Source of the DNA: an uncultured Muribaculaceae bacterium
GTDB lineage: Bacteria > Bacteroidota > Bacteroidia > Bacteroidales > Muribaculaceae
Assembly: GCA_910584545.1 (NCBI GenBank)
Contig: CAJUBC010000009.1
Span: forward strand, 1-56,162
Length of the DNA stretch: 56,162 nucleotides
Direction of reading: 5' to 3'
A program made the translations under genes and the position numbers. This document shows positions 31,352-40,273 of this stretch, piece by piece. Below the pieces are notes generated by a model that was not told the DNA's origin, did no database searches, and saw nothing but the letters and a program-made list of their open reading frames with translations. The stretch's first letter is position 1, and each line of letters begins with the position of its first letter.

Positions 31352-33565
31352 ATGAAGGGATTTTCATCGGCCACTCCTAAATTGTTGACAGTTGTCCTGG
31401 CGTTGCTCGTCACCGCCGGGACGCTTGTGCTATGGCAGGACGCTTACGCCCAGACAAAACGGCGTACCGCCAAGGAGAATTTCCACCGGCCGGCTCCCAC
31501 AAGGCCGATAAAGCCTTCCATTCCCGATTCATCAAGGTTGCGCGGCGACCGCGTCTTCCTCGAGCAGGCGGATTCCTTGTACCGCCCCGCCAACGAGTAT
31601 GAGGAGTTCCAGATAGTTAAGGGCTCCGTGATTTTCCGTCACGGCAACATGTGGATGTACTGCGATTCGGCCTGGTACTATCCTGAAAAGAACTCGCTGG
31701 ACGCTTACGGACATGTAGAGATGAAGCAGGGTGATACCCTGTTTGTCTATGCCGACAAGCTTTTCTACGACGGCATGGCGAGACATGCCGTGCTTACCAA
31801 AGGCCCTTCGCGCAGCAATGTGGAACTGAAGAACCGCACGGTGAATCTTGTGACCGATAGTCTCGATTACGACCTCAATTCGGAAATGGGATGGTACACC
31901 ACCGGCGGCCGGCTTAAGGATGACGTGAATACGCTTACATCGCAGTACGGAGAGTATTCCCCCGGCACCAAGCAGTCGAAGTTTCGCGAGAATGTGTTGC
32001 TCGTCAACAATAAGGATGGTTACCGCCTCATTTCGGAGGAACTCGATTACAATACCGATACGCATATAGCCGAAATCAGCACCCCTACCCGCATAGAGGG
32101 CGCCAACGACACAATCCTGACCTCGCAGGGCTGGTACGATACCGGTACCGACCATGCGCAGCTCACGGCACGGTCCACAATCATCCACCGCGATTCATCG
32201 ATGAACGTGACCACCCTCGAGGGGGATTCCATCATCTATGACAAGGCCTCACGGATGAGCCGCGCATATATGTTCCGAGACCCTTCGCGGTTGCGAACGC
32301 CGATGGTATTGACCGATACCGCGAGGAAAATGACGCTGATAGGGGAGTACGGGGAGTATAACGACTCGACACGCGCGGCCCTGTCTACCGGTTATCCTTT
32401 GCTTTTGGAGTATTCCCGCCCCGACACGCTTTTCCTTCGCGCCGACACCATACTGACATTTGTGACCACACTCCCGGCTTGGCCCGATTCGCTCGCCGCG
32501 CCATTGTCGGCCGCTACACGCCAGCGTCTGAAGAGTTACACCTCGCTGCAGGCCATAGCCGATGCAATGCCAGTACTCCTCAAACTGTTGCCCGATGACA
32601 TTCGTCTCCCGGGATGGCAGGAAAACATAGTCGCGGAGGCTGTCTGCCGGGAGGATACGGAGCGCGGAGATACGGAACCGGAAAATACGGAACCGATGGA
32701 TACAGGACCGGAGGATTTCCCTCCTGCGGATTCTATTGCGGTGGATTCTCTTCCTCTCGCCATTGCCGACAGTATGAGGATCGTGCCGAGGTATGACAAT
32801 CTGGGCAGGGATTCCAACTTTATGGTGCCCAAGGATTTCCATGAAGCGAAAGCCATAGGACGCGCGAGATTCTTCAACAAGGATCTTCAGGGGATTGCCG
32901 ACACGTTGATTTTCAGGGAGGTGGACTCTATATTGAACATGATCCGCAAACCGGTTGTCTGGAGCGGAGAGCGTCAGGTCTATGGCAACCGCATAGACGT
33001 GCATTTCAATGACACCACGGCTGATTGGGCTCTTCTCCCGGAATCGGGAATGGTGGCGGAGTACATCGACGAGGATTTCTACAATCAGATGTCTGGAAGC
33101 CGACTGAAGGCTTATTTCGAGGGGGAGGAGATGAAGCGTCTTGAGGTGGACGGTAACGTGGAGACGATATTTCTTCCGCAGGAGAATGATTCGAGCTATA
33201 ACAAGCTTGTGCATGCCGAGAGCTCGTACCTCACCATTGACATGGACGGTAAGCAGATGAAGCATCTGAAGATGTGGCCGGAGGTTTCCGGCACGGTCAC
33301 GCCTCTCTTCAATATCAAGAAGGCAGACCAGTATCTGCAGGGGTTCCGTTGGCTGGAGGCCTTGCGCCCGAAGCGTTCATGGTATGGCGACTGGGTGAAG
33401 TGGAACGATGAACTCGGTGAGGTCCCAGAAGAGATAGAACGATATTTCAATGAGGCTCCTATCATCAGGTCTGTTCCGAAATCTCCGTTCGGAAACACTC
33501 CACCGGGCAGCTTTCCAATCAACAGCGGCATGGCTCCGCAAGGTAATATCGGTAAAAGACAATGA
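31352..33565 (+). CDS. OstA-like (LptD N-terminal/LptA-type) protein
   Basis: This 737-aa protein has a signal anchor or signal peptide (about 10-33), then repeated OstA/LptA-like beta-strand units (NMWMYCDSAWYYPEKNSLDA; QGDTLFVYADKLFYDG; and others) through about residue 260, and further such strands at 480-640. An acidic, threonine/proline-rich spacer (about 430-465, with EDTERGDTEPENTEP) separates the halves. It lacks the large LptD beta-barrel, so it is more likely a periplasmic LPS-transport bridge or accessory protein than the barrel itself. It overlaps mutL by 4 bases (ATGA). Confidence 0.85.
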   Translation: MKGFSSATPKLLTVVLALLVTAGTLVLWQDAYAQTKRRTAKENFHRPAPTRPIKPSIPDSSRLRGDRVFLEQADSLYRPANEYEEFQIVKGSVIFRHGNMWMYCDSAWYYPEKNSLDAYGHVEMKQGDTLFVYADKLFYDGMARHAVLTKGPSRSNVELKNRTVNLVTDSLDYDLNSEMGWYTTGGRLKDDVNTLTSQYGEYSPGTKQSKFRENVLLVNNKDGYRLISEELDYNTDTHIAEISTPTRIEGANDTILTSQGWYDTGTDHAQLTARSTIIHRDSSMNVTTLEGDSIIYDKASRMSRAYMFRDPSRLRTPMVLTDTARKMTLIGEYGEYNDSTRAALSTGYPLLLEYSRPDTLFLRADTILTFVTTLPAWPDSLAAPLSAATRQRLKSYTSLQAIADAMPVLLKLLPDDIRLPGWQENIVAEAVCREDTERGDTEPENTEPMDTGPEDFPPADSIAVDSLPLAIADSMRIVPRYDNLGRDSNFMVPKDFHEAKAIGRARFFNKDLQGIADTLIFREVDSILNMIRKPVVWSGERQVYGNRIDVHFNDTTADWALLPESGMVAEYIDEDFYNQMSGSRLKAYFEGEEMKRLEVDGNVETIFLPQENDSSYNKLVHAESSYLTIDMDGKQMKHLKMWPEVSGTVTPLFNIKKADQYLQGFRWLEALRPKRSWYGDWVKWNDELGEVPEEIERYFNEAPIIRSVPKSPFGNTPPGSFPINSGMAPQGNIGKRQ

Positions 33566-35436
33566 GCGATATAATAAGACTTTTGCCTGATTCAGTGGCA
33601 AACCAGATAGCGGCCGGAGAGGTGATCCAGCGGCCGGCATCCGTCATTAAGGAACTCGTGGAGAATGCCGTAGATGCCGGAGCCACCGATATCCGTATAA
33701 ATGTGAAGGATGCGGGCAAGACGCTTATTCAGGTCATCGACAACGGCTGCGGCATGTCGGAGACCGATGTCCGCATGGCGTTCGAACGTCATGCCACATC
33801 GAAGATCCGTCAGGCCGACGACCTCTTCACACTCCGCACCATGGGTTTCCGTGGGGAAGCCCTGCCTTCGATATGCGCGATCTCGGAGGTGGAGGTGCGA
33901 ACCCGTACCGCCGATGCCGCGATCGGTACCCGTCTGGTGATTGTAGGCTCGAAGGTGGAGACGCAGGAGCCCTGCGTGTGCGACAAGGGCACCTGCATAA
34001 GCGTGCGCAAGCTCTTTTTCAACGTGCCGGCGCGCAGGAAGTTCCTGAAAAGCGACAGTGTGGAGCTATCCAACATCATGCGCGAGTTCGAACGGCTGGC
34101 GTTGGTCAACAATAATATCCGTCTATCCATCGACAACGGTTCGAGGACGCTCGACCTGCGGGCGGCCACGTTCCGTCTCCGCATCGAGGATATCTGGAAG
34201 AACAATCTCAAGAGCGAGCAGCTGCTCCCTGTTGAGGTCGATACGTCGCTTGTCAAGATAGAAGGTTTCGTGTCGAGACCGGAGTTCGCGAGGAGGCGCA
34301 ATCCCCTGCAGTTCCTGATAGTGAACGGCCGCAACATGCGTCATCCCTATTTCCACAAGGCGGTGATGAGTTGTTACGACTCTCTTATCGCCACGGATAC
34401 GCAGCCATGCTATTTCCTGAAGTTCACCGTCGATCCGTCGAGTATCGACGTTAACATACATCCTACGAAGAATGAGATAAAGTTCGAGTACGAGCAACAG
34501 ATATGGCCGATATTGGTGTCGGCTGTCAAGACTTCGTTGGGAAAATACTCGGCGGTGCCGAGTATAGATTTCACGGTGGATGCCATCCCGCTGAATCCAT
34601 TGCTGTCGGGAGAGCAGGCCAAGGCTCCCGATTCCGGCTTCCATGACGGTTACAACCCTTTCAAGGCTTCCTCATCGCGGCAGACGAGGGTTGATGCGAA
34701 CTGGGAATCGCTCTATGAGGGTGTTTCCTCCGGCTTCGGAGATAGAGTGGCGGTTTCTCAAGAGAACGCAGGTCCGCTCCCTGCGCTAACCATCGAACCG
34801 GCTGCGGGCAAGGAGTCCGGAATATTCGGCGGCGATCGGAATGTAGGTGAGGTAGGGCAGATGTGCATACAGTTTGCCAACAAGTATATCGTCACCTCCA
34901 CCCGTAGCGGACTATTGGTGATAGACCAGCACCGGGCTCATCTGCGCATCCTTTATGACGAGTATATGCGAGAGGTCGAGAAGATGGATGTGGTCTCGCA
35001 GAGCGTGATGTTTCCCGAGCGGATCACTCTTGACCAGGGACAGCAGGCGGCGCTCGACGAGGTCAGTTCCGACCTTCACCGCATGGGATTCGGGCTGGAA
35101 TATGAGAGCGGGTCTGACTGGAAGATCACGGCGGTACCCGCCATGCTCCGCAAGGGAGACCCGAAGGATGTGATACTGCGGATACTGGATTCCGTGCAGG
35201 AGGACAGTGTGAATTACGGCAAGGATGGGGCGGGCGAATTCTCGATCCAGCAGAGGGTAGCGCTGATGATGGCGAGATCTGCCTCGATAAGACGCGGCGT
35301 CCGGTTGTCGGCCGATGAGATGGAGCACATCATCAGCAGTCTGTTCAGCCTCCCCGATCCGAGTCTGACTCCCAGCGGCAACCCCGTCTTGGTAACCCTC
35401 GACGAAAAACGCATCTCCTCGATGTTGACTATTTGA
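33562..35436 (+). CDS. mutL: DNA mismatch repair protein MutL
   Basis: This 624-aa protein couples MutS mismatch recognition to downstream repair. The GHKL ATPase is intact: ELVENAVDAGAT, DNGCGM and TMGFRGEALPSI. The C-terminal dimerisation domain has DQHRAHLRILYDEY in place of the endonuclease motif DQHA(x)2E(x)4E, and the ACR and C(P/N)HGRP zinc-site motifs are replaced by MMARSASIRRG and TPSGNPVL. It therefore seems to lack the metal-dependent nicking site. Translation is coupled to the upstream OstA-like gene by an ATGA overlap. Confidence 0.95.
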   Translation: MSDIIRLLPDSVANQIAAGEVIQRPASVIKELVENAVDAGATDIRINVKDAGKTLIQVIDNGCGMSETDVRMAFERHATSKIRQADDLFTLRTMGFRGEALPSICAISEVEVRTRTADAAIGTRLVIVGSKVETQEPCVCDKGTCISVRKLFFNVPARRKFLKSDSVELSNIMREFERLALVNNNIRLSIDNGSRTLDLRAATFRLRIEDIWKNNLKSEQLLPVEVDTSLVKIEGFVSRPEFARRRNPLQFLIVNGRNMRHPYFHKAVMSCYDSLIATDTQPCYFLKFTVDPSSIDVNIHPTKNEIKFEYEQQIWPILVSAVKTSLGKYSAVPSIDFTVDAIPLNPLLSGEQAKAPDSGFHDGYNPFKASSSRQTRVDANWESLYEGVSSGFGDRVAVSQENAGPLPALTIEPAAGKESGIFGGDRNVGEVGQMCIQFANKYIVTSTRSGLLVIDQHRAHLRILYDEYMREVEKMDVVSQSVMFPERITLDQGQQAALDEVSSDLHRMGFGLEYESGSDWKITAVPAMLRKGDPKDVILRILDSVQEDSVNYGKDGAGEFSIQQRVALMMARSASIRRGVRLSADEMEHIISSLFSLPDPSLTPSGNPVLVTLDEKRISSMLTI

Positions 35437-35441
35437 TACCT

Positions 35442-36218
35442 ATGACTGTATTTCAACAGATGCTTTTATGTTCCGCCGGGCTGGGACTCTCTTCATTGGT
35501 AGGTTCGGTACTTGGACTGACGATAAAGAGGATTCCTCATCGATGGAATGATATATTTCTCGGATTTTGTGCCGGGATGATGCTCACCGCTTCGCTTGAA
35601 TGCCTGATTGTGCCGGCTGTCGATATGGCCGGTCCCTCGGGATGGTGGCAGCCATTGCTTGGCGTGCTGTTAGGCGTGTTGCTGATAGGAGTGCTTGACA
35701 AAGTCACTCCTCATCTTCATCATGTCACCGGTCTTGGAGCGAATGAATGCGAGGAGTATCATGGTCCGCATAACAGAAGCATCGACAGGATCCTGCTGTT
35801 TGTGATAGCGATAGCGATTCATAAGCTTCCGGAAGGACTGGCTGCCGGAGTAGTGTTCGACGGTGATGATATAGATAATGCGTACACAGTGGCCATAACG
35901 ATTGCATTGCAGAACATTCCGGAAGGGATGGTGGTGGTCACGCCGTTGCTGATGATAGGGGTAAGGTTCACGAGAGTATTCTGTATAAGTCTTGTGGTGG
36001 CACTGATGGAAATTGTCGGTGTATTGTTCGGATATTTCATCGGAGACATATCCTCTGTATTTCTTCCGACGGTTACGGCCATTGCAGGAGGAGCGATGCT
36101 GTATGTGATAAGCGACGAGATGATACCGGAGACACATAGCCACGGCTTCGAGAAGCAGGCCACCTACTCCCTCGTAGCCGGCGTAATGTGCATGCTCTAC
36201 ATCCAGATGCTCATCTGA
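35442..36218 (+). CDS. ZIP family metal transporter
   Basis: This 258-aa inner-membrane protein has about eight hydrophobic helices. The metal-binding helix motifs HKLPEGLAAG and QNIPEGMVVV are in the expected order, and a histidine-bearing loop (HLHHVTGLGANECEEYHGPH) lies between, as in GufA/ZIP11-type zinc or divalent-metal importers. The ATG at 35442 is used; a TTG at 35433 is an alternative. It follows mutL by 5 bases and is probably the last gene of this transcript. Confidence 0.9.
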   Translation: MTVFQQMLLCSAGLGLSSLVGSVLGLTIKRIPHRWNDIFLGFCAGMMLTASLECLIVPAVDMAGPSGWWQPLLGVLLGVLLIGVLDKVTPHLHHVTGLGANECEEYHGPHNRSIDRILLFVIAIAIHKLPEGLAAGVVFDGDDIDNAYTVAITIALQNIPEGMVVVTPLLMIGVRFTRVFCISLVVALMEIVGVLFGYFIGDISSVFLPTVTAIAGGAMLYVISDEMIPETHSHGFEKQATYSLVAGVMCMLYIQMLI

Positions 36219-36840
36219 CCCGGCCACTGATAGTTTGTAACGACCCACAATCGGTTTGAGCGAATCTGGCTGCCTGTTACAAACCCACAGTGACTCAAGC
36301 CCGCAGAGCCGGTGGCATAGAGCCGGTGGTACACACTTAGGTGAAATTTTTACGCATTTATTTGTTCTTATCCTTGAAAAGGTGTAATTCTCCGCAATAT
36401 AAAACGGGAAAAACGGGGATAAAATTAAATGCAAGCAAATAAACGGATTAGCAAGAGGCTGTTTTTCCGCGAGTTGCCCGCAAATGGGGCGATTTTCTCA
36501 AAAAGTACACCTTTTGTACCCCGTTTCAAGAACATTCGGGATATGTTAAGTGGACGGAGTTTGGGGCGTTGTTCATTCCATAACCAAAATGGTTTCCGAA
36601 TTTGGCTTTTCGGTAGTTGTAATAGTCGGCGGCGAAGCCGGAGAGGTCGGGAGTCTGAGCGCGAAAAGCCGGTAAAGCGACGAGGAATAGATTTCCTCGA
36701 AGCTGGGCGAGGTATTTCGGCGGAAGATACAAGCAGCCGGTCTGCCTTGTCGCGGAGGGCGTATGCCACTTCCACGCCGCCCAACACCGACCACCTCCAA
36801 ATCCATGCGCCCCTCCGTCCCCTTCCGGCGAAACCGCCAC
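36219..36840. other. Gene-poor stretch with repeats after the ZIP gene
   Basis: No convincing gene is seen. It holds an inverted pair TTTGTAAC (36234-36241)/GTTACAAA (36276-36283), a duplicated GAGCCGGTGG near 36305-36330, CTTGAAAAGGTGTA at 36373-36386, and AAAAGTACAC-N5-GTACCC at 36501-36521. Long overlapping frames run on both strands from 36429 to about 36893, but they run into the terminator at 36841-36876 and have no family features, so they are not called. Confidence 0.5.
36373..36386 (+). repeat. CTTGAAAAGGTGTA direct repeat, left copy
   Basis: Fourteen bases identical to 40385-40398, with a 12-base copy at 40352-40363. The copies bracket the second BspA-like gene and its leader. Confidence 0.55.
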
Positions 36841-36876
36841 AAAAAAAGCCCTTGCGGAGGAATTGCTCCACAAGGG
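36841..36876 (-). terminator. Terminator of the second BspA-like gene
   Basis: On the minus strand GCCCTTGTGGAG (36876-36865) pairs with CTCCGCAAGGGC (36859-36848), followed by a T7 run (A7 on the plus strand at 36841-36847). Confidence 0.9.
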
Positions 36877-36906
36877 CGTATGAGTTAGATTAATGATTCG
36901 TGGGGA

Positions 36907-38952
36907 TTACTTCACCGCGATCTTCTTTACGTTCTTACCTTGGCGGACGATGTAGATGCCGGCGGAGAGGTTCTCCACACAGTCGCCCACCATCATGCCC
37001 TGAAGGGTGTAGACCTGTACGGGGAGGCTGGAATCGATAACGTCGGCGGAAATTTCCTCCACGCCCGTAGTTATGTCTTCTTTGATCGTAAACTCTGCCG
37101 TGGGGCCGTTTGCGTAGAGCGACTCGGCGATGATCTTGCAGGATTGGGTGGCCGTTTCTTCCTCGTTCCCCTCGGCCATTGCCATTATCTCACTGAGATC
37201 GGCGTGGATTGTCACCAAGCCGTTATGGTCTACTGTGGCGACGGCGGGGTTGGTGGAGCGCCAGAACACCTGCGGCAGCGTGACATCGCCCGGATAGAGC
37301 GTGGCGGTGAGCTGGAAAGTATCGCCCGCTTCGCCGATGGGAGACAAGGTGCCCGTTGTTTTGATTTCGGACGGTACGGTCATTACGTTTACATTGAATT
37401 TGGACCAGCAGGATTCGTTGGCGTCACTGTATGAGTCCGAAGCAGTCTCTCCCTGTACATAGAGTGTGCCGGTGTAGTTGCTGAATGTATTGTCGGTAGC
37501 AGTGGGAGGCGTTTGCGCCGTAATGCTTACGGTCTGTGCGGGGCAGAGGTCAAACGCCATCTCGCCGACAGTGGTGACTCTGTGACCCATGATGATTGAA
37601 GCGAGGTTTGTGTTGCCGTTGAAAGCGAAAGCCCCGATGGTCTCTACGGAAGGAGGAAGAATCACCTCTTTCAGCGCAGTGCAGCCGGCGAATGCTTCGT
37701 CACCGATGGCGGTGAGGCTATTGCCGAGAGTAAGGGAAGTCAGATATGTCGCGTCTTTGCATACACCGGCAGGAACCTCGGCAACAGTGTTGCCTACGGT
37801 AAGCGTCTCCAGATTCGAAACATTAAGGTTAAAACCTTCCATGTCGCGTTCCCATACGATATTCTTTAATGCCTTGAAAGCACCCTTGTTAATTTTAATG
37901 GGGTTGGATGAATACTGGAAATGAACGGTCGAAACATTTGTCGAACCTCCAAAAGCTTGATTTCCGATGCTTGTCACGGAGCCGGGAATTTCAACCGATG
38001 TCAGGGCGTTGCAGTCGGCGAAAGCATAAATGTCAATGTTTGTCACGGAGTTAGGAATTATGACCGATGTCAAACGGGTGCAGTAGCGGAAAACCGAGTC
38101 TCCGATGCTTGTCATGGAGTTGGGTATCTCTACCGATGTTAGGTTGTAACAGTAGGAGAAAGCCGAGCTTCCGATGCTTGTTACGGAGTTGGGTATCTCT
38201 ACCGATGTCAGGCCGTAGCAATAGAAGAAAGCATAGGTTCCGATGCTTCTCACGGAATTGGGAATCACTAACGAGGTCAGACGGTAGCATGAGTAGAAAG
38301 CCGAGTTGCCGATGATTGTCACGGAGTTAGGGATTACAACCGATGTCAGGCCGGAGCAGCTGAAGAAAGCCCAGTTGCCGATGCTCTTCACTGAGTAGGG
38401 AATCACTACCGATGTCAGGCTAGTGCAGTCCGCGAAAGCATTGTCAGGCAGGGCTGTGACTTTTTCCCCCAATGTAAGGGTCTTGATTCCTGTAGAAATT
38501 GCACCACTCCCCGAATAAGTCCAATTGCGTCCGAGATAAAGATCCTCAACAGGACAGGAAGCCAAAGCATTATCACCAAAACTGATTACACTCTCACCTT
38601 CTTCCACCTTGAAAGATGTCAGGCCGGAGCAATTCTCGAAAGCAGTGTTAGCGATTGAGGATACTGAGCCGGGAATGGTCACCGATGTCAGATTTGAACA
38701 TTGATAGAAGGCTGCAACGCCGATTGAGGAGACGGAGTTACCGATGGATACCGATGTCAGATTCGAACATTGGTAGAAGGCATTATTCCCGATTGAGGAT
38801 ACGGAGTTGGAAATCTCGACCGAGGTCAGGTCTGAGCACCAGTAGAAGGCATAGTCGCCGATCGAGGTGACGGACTCGGGGATGGTCACCGTTGTCAACC
38901 CCGAACATTCACTGAAGGCAAACATGCCGATCGAAGTGACGGAATACTCCAT
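36907..38952 (-). CDS. BspA-like leucine-rich-repeat surface protein (second copy)
   Basis: From its first in-frame ATG this encodes 681 aa. Two blocks of LRR_5 repeats of 23 residues (about 1-130 and 165-335, pattern NSVTSIGxxAFxxCxxLTSVxIP) are followed by less regular repeats, a BIG-like domain around 535-600 (TLYPGDVTLPQVFWRSTNPAV) and a C-terminal domain ending LSAGIYIVRQGKNVKKIAVK, like a type IX sorting domain. The ATG is internal: the natural N-terminus with its signal peptide lies upstream to 39185 but is one base out of frame with any start codon (see next entry). Read as it stands, the protein would lack a signal peptide. Surface adhesion is inferred from the family. Confidence 0.8.
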   Translation of the reverse strand: MEYSVTSIGMFAFSECSGLTTVTIPESVTSIGDYAFYWCSDLTSVEISNSVSSIGNNAFYQCSNLTSVSIGNSVSSIGVAAFYQCSNLTSVTIPGSVSSIANTAFENCSGLTSFKVEEGESVISFGDNALASCPVEDLYLGRNWTYSGSGAISTGIKTLTLGEKVTALPDNAFADCTSLTSVVIPYSVKSIGNWAFFSCSGLTSVVIPNSVTIIGNSAFYSCYRLTSLVIPNSVRSIGTYAFFYCYGLTSVEIPNSVTSIGSSAFSYCYNLTSVEIPNSMTSIGDSVFRYCTRLTSVIIPNSVTNIDIYAFADCNALTSVEIPGSVTSIGNQAFGGSTNVSTVHFQYSSNPIKINKGAFKALKNIVWERDMEGFNLNVSNLETLTVGNTVAEVPAGVCKDATYLTSLTLGNSLTAIGDEAFAGCTALKEVILPPSVETIGAFAFNGNTNLASIIMGHRVTTVGEMAFDLCPAQTVSITAQTPPTATDNTFSNYTGTLYVQGETASDSYSDANESCWSKFNVNVMTVPSEIKTTGTLSPIGEAGDTFQLTATLYPGDVTLPQVFWRSTNPAVATVDHNGLVTIHADLSEIMAMAEGNEEETATQSCKIIAESLYANGPTAEFTIKEDITTGVEEISADVIDSSLPVQVYTLQGMMVGDCVENLSAGIYIVRQGKNVKKIAVK

Positions 38953-39185
38953 ATCACCATCCTTTGCGGTTGCAGGAATTATTAGATTGCCGGAGACGTA
39001 ATTACCTCCACTAAAAATGGAACCTCCCTTAGTCTCGCAGGTCTTGGCGTCTTCGTCCAGTACTGTGTAGGTCAGGGTCTGACCCTCGTACTCGTAGGTG
39101 AAGTCGCGGGCCTCATCTTCGAGGTCTTGGGCAATGACCGGCTGCGCGAGCAGCGCACCCAGCAGAGCAAGTAATGTTTTTTCAC
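38953..39185 (-). pseudogene. Displaced 5' end of the second BspA-like gene (frameshift at A6)
   Basis: Reading upstream in the frame of the gene at 36907-38952, codons run without a stop through an N-terminal cap and then KTLLALLGALLAQPVIAQD, a clear signal peptide core. No ATG, GTG or TTG occurs in this frame. A GTG at 39185-39183 followed by six A (plus strand T6 at 39177-39182) would start exactly this peptide as MKKTLLALLG if the run had seven A. As given, GTG-A6 shifts into another frame. This is a real inactivation, a phase-variable tract, or a sequencing error. Confidence 0.7.
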
Positions 39186-39634
39186 TGTTGCTTTTGGGGG
39201 TTGTTTGATTGATTATTTATTGAGGTTTGAGATATTCTTTTATTGTGGATAGAAAGTTTTAGATATGCAATGCGAAATCAGTCTTACAAATCGCTACCAT
39301 GATTCCCTCTGATAACTGTGTTATTGTTGGTTTATTAACGAAGAAAAGCGCAGGAATCTTACCATTACCGTTCCTAGTCAAAGGCTCTCGCACTGCCCAT
39401 CTGTGTAGAACGGCAACGTGTAGAGCCTACGCTTATATATGTAATACACTCCTGCTCTCTTCAGAAAGCAGGATATGGAATTACATACCTCGCGCATCTA
39501 CCGCTGCTCCGCTCCTGACACAGATTTAAGAATTTGCGAGATTCTTGACTGTCCAAGAACAAGCGTTGATAAACGCTAATCTATATGTCCGCTTACCGCC
39601 CCAAGCCCATGACCGGACTCTACACAAACGGTCT
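39186..39634 (-). promoter_or_regulatory. Long structured 5' leader of the second BspA-like gene
   Basis: Between the promoter at 39641-39672 and the GTG at 39185 lie about 450 bases without a supported gene. At least five stems are visible (plus-strand positions): GACCG/CGGTC 39611-39633; AGCGTT/AACGCT 39562-39577; TTCTTG/CAAGAA 39542-39559; a TGTAAT/ATTACA hairpin with inner CCTGCT/AGCAGG at 39440-39485; and GGCTCT/AGAGCC with inner GCC/GGC at 39383-39427. Short frames in this stretch have no family features. It may be a cis-regulatory RNA; I do not recognise a known class. Confidence 0.5.
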
Positions 39635-39640
39635 GCGGCG

Positions 39641-39672
39641 CAAAGTTACAAAGAAATTTTTAGCTACACAAT
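39641..39672 (-). promoter_or_regulatory. Promoter of the second BspA-like gene
   Basis: On the minus strand ATTG (39672-39669), a 20-base spacer, then TAACTTTG (39648-39641). It points toward the BspA-like gene about 455 bases away. Confidence 0.65.
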
Positions 39673-39883
39673 AAATTTTCGTATAGCTGTCAGCCTGACT
39701 GCCATTTTTAACATTTGGCGCCCTATTTAGACACATTTGAATCCGTTTGCGTCCCCGAATTTACGGATTAGACATTTCTTGCATCTCTCTTGTGGTGGCG
39801 CGTCATTCCATCATGCTGCCTGTGGCGGCCGAAATTTTTAGCGAAATCAACGGAGCGACCTCGTGATGAAGTCGCTCCACCTG

Positions 39884-40033
39884 CTATATTACGACTTGGC
39901 AAATAATATCATCTTGAGTTGTTGGTTTTCTTGTTGAGTCTTCATCACGGCATTGTCTGCACTCTTTGAGTGTATCAGCCACGCAGTAGAACAATTCAAC
40001 CAACGAGTCTGAAAAATATCCATCGAGAATCAC
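39884..40033 (-). CDS. Possible small protein, 49 aa
   Basis: A GTG-started frame of 49 codons ends at a TAG at 39886-39884 and is followed by a hairpin (GGAGCGAC/GTCGCTCC, 39852-39878). The product would be acidic and cysteine-containing (VELFYCVADTLKECRQCRDE). There is no recognisable family and no clear promoter. It may be a relic of a longer gene. The rest of 39673-40505 shows only AT-rich DNA and the short repeats listed separately. Confidence 0.25.
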   Translation of the reverse strand: MILDGYFSDSLVELFYCVADTLKECRQCRDEDSTRKPTTQDDIICQVVI

Positions 40034-40252
40034 ATCATTGATTTTCGTATGCCCGAAATTTTAGCTATTTTTGTGTGCAAAACTTCGAATTGAAGTTAGG
40101 GCGACAATAAAATATCCCGGTTAGAAGACAGCGTGCGGGAGTACTTTCCAACATCGGGAGTGGGTAAAAACAGGCAACTGACGGTAGTTAAAATTCCTAA
40201 CGGGAGCCAAAAATTCAAAACCCGTTTGCCGTCGCTTTCCGTCAACTTCCAC

Positions 40253-40273
40253 AAAAGTACACGATTAGTACCC
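40253..40273 (+). repeat. AAAAGTACAC-N5-GTACCC repeat, right copy
   Basis: The same 21-base pattern occurs at 36501-36521 with only the central five bases differing partly (CTTTT versus GATTA). Confidence 0.45.

Noticed and set aside
36429..36893. 154-aa plus-strand frame and the opposing 148-aa frame
   Set aside because: Both overlap the terminator at 36841-36876, are low in complexity and lack any family feature.
39299..39730. Short plus-strand frames inside the leader of the second BspA-like gene
   Set aside because: They are antisense to a consensus promoter and cover the paired stems; composition is not protein-like.
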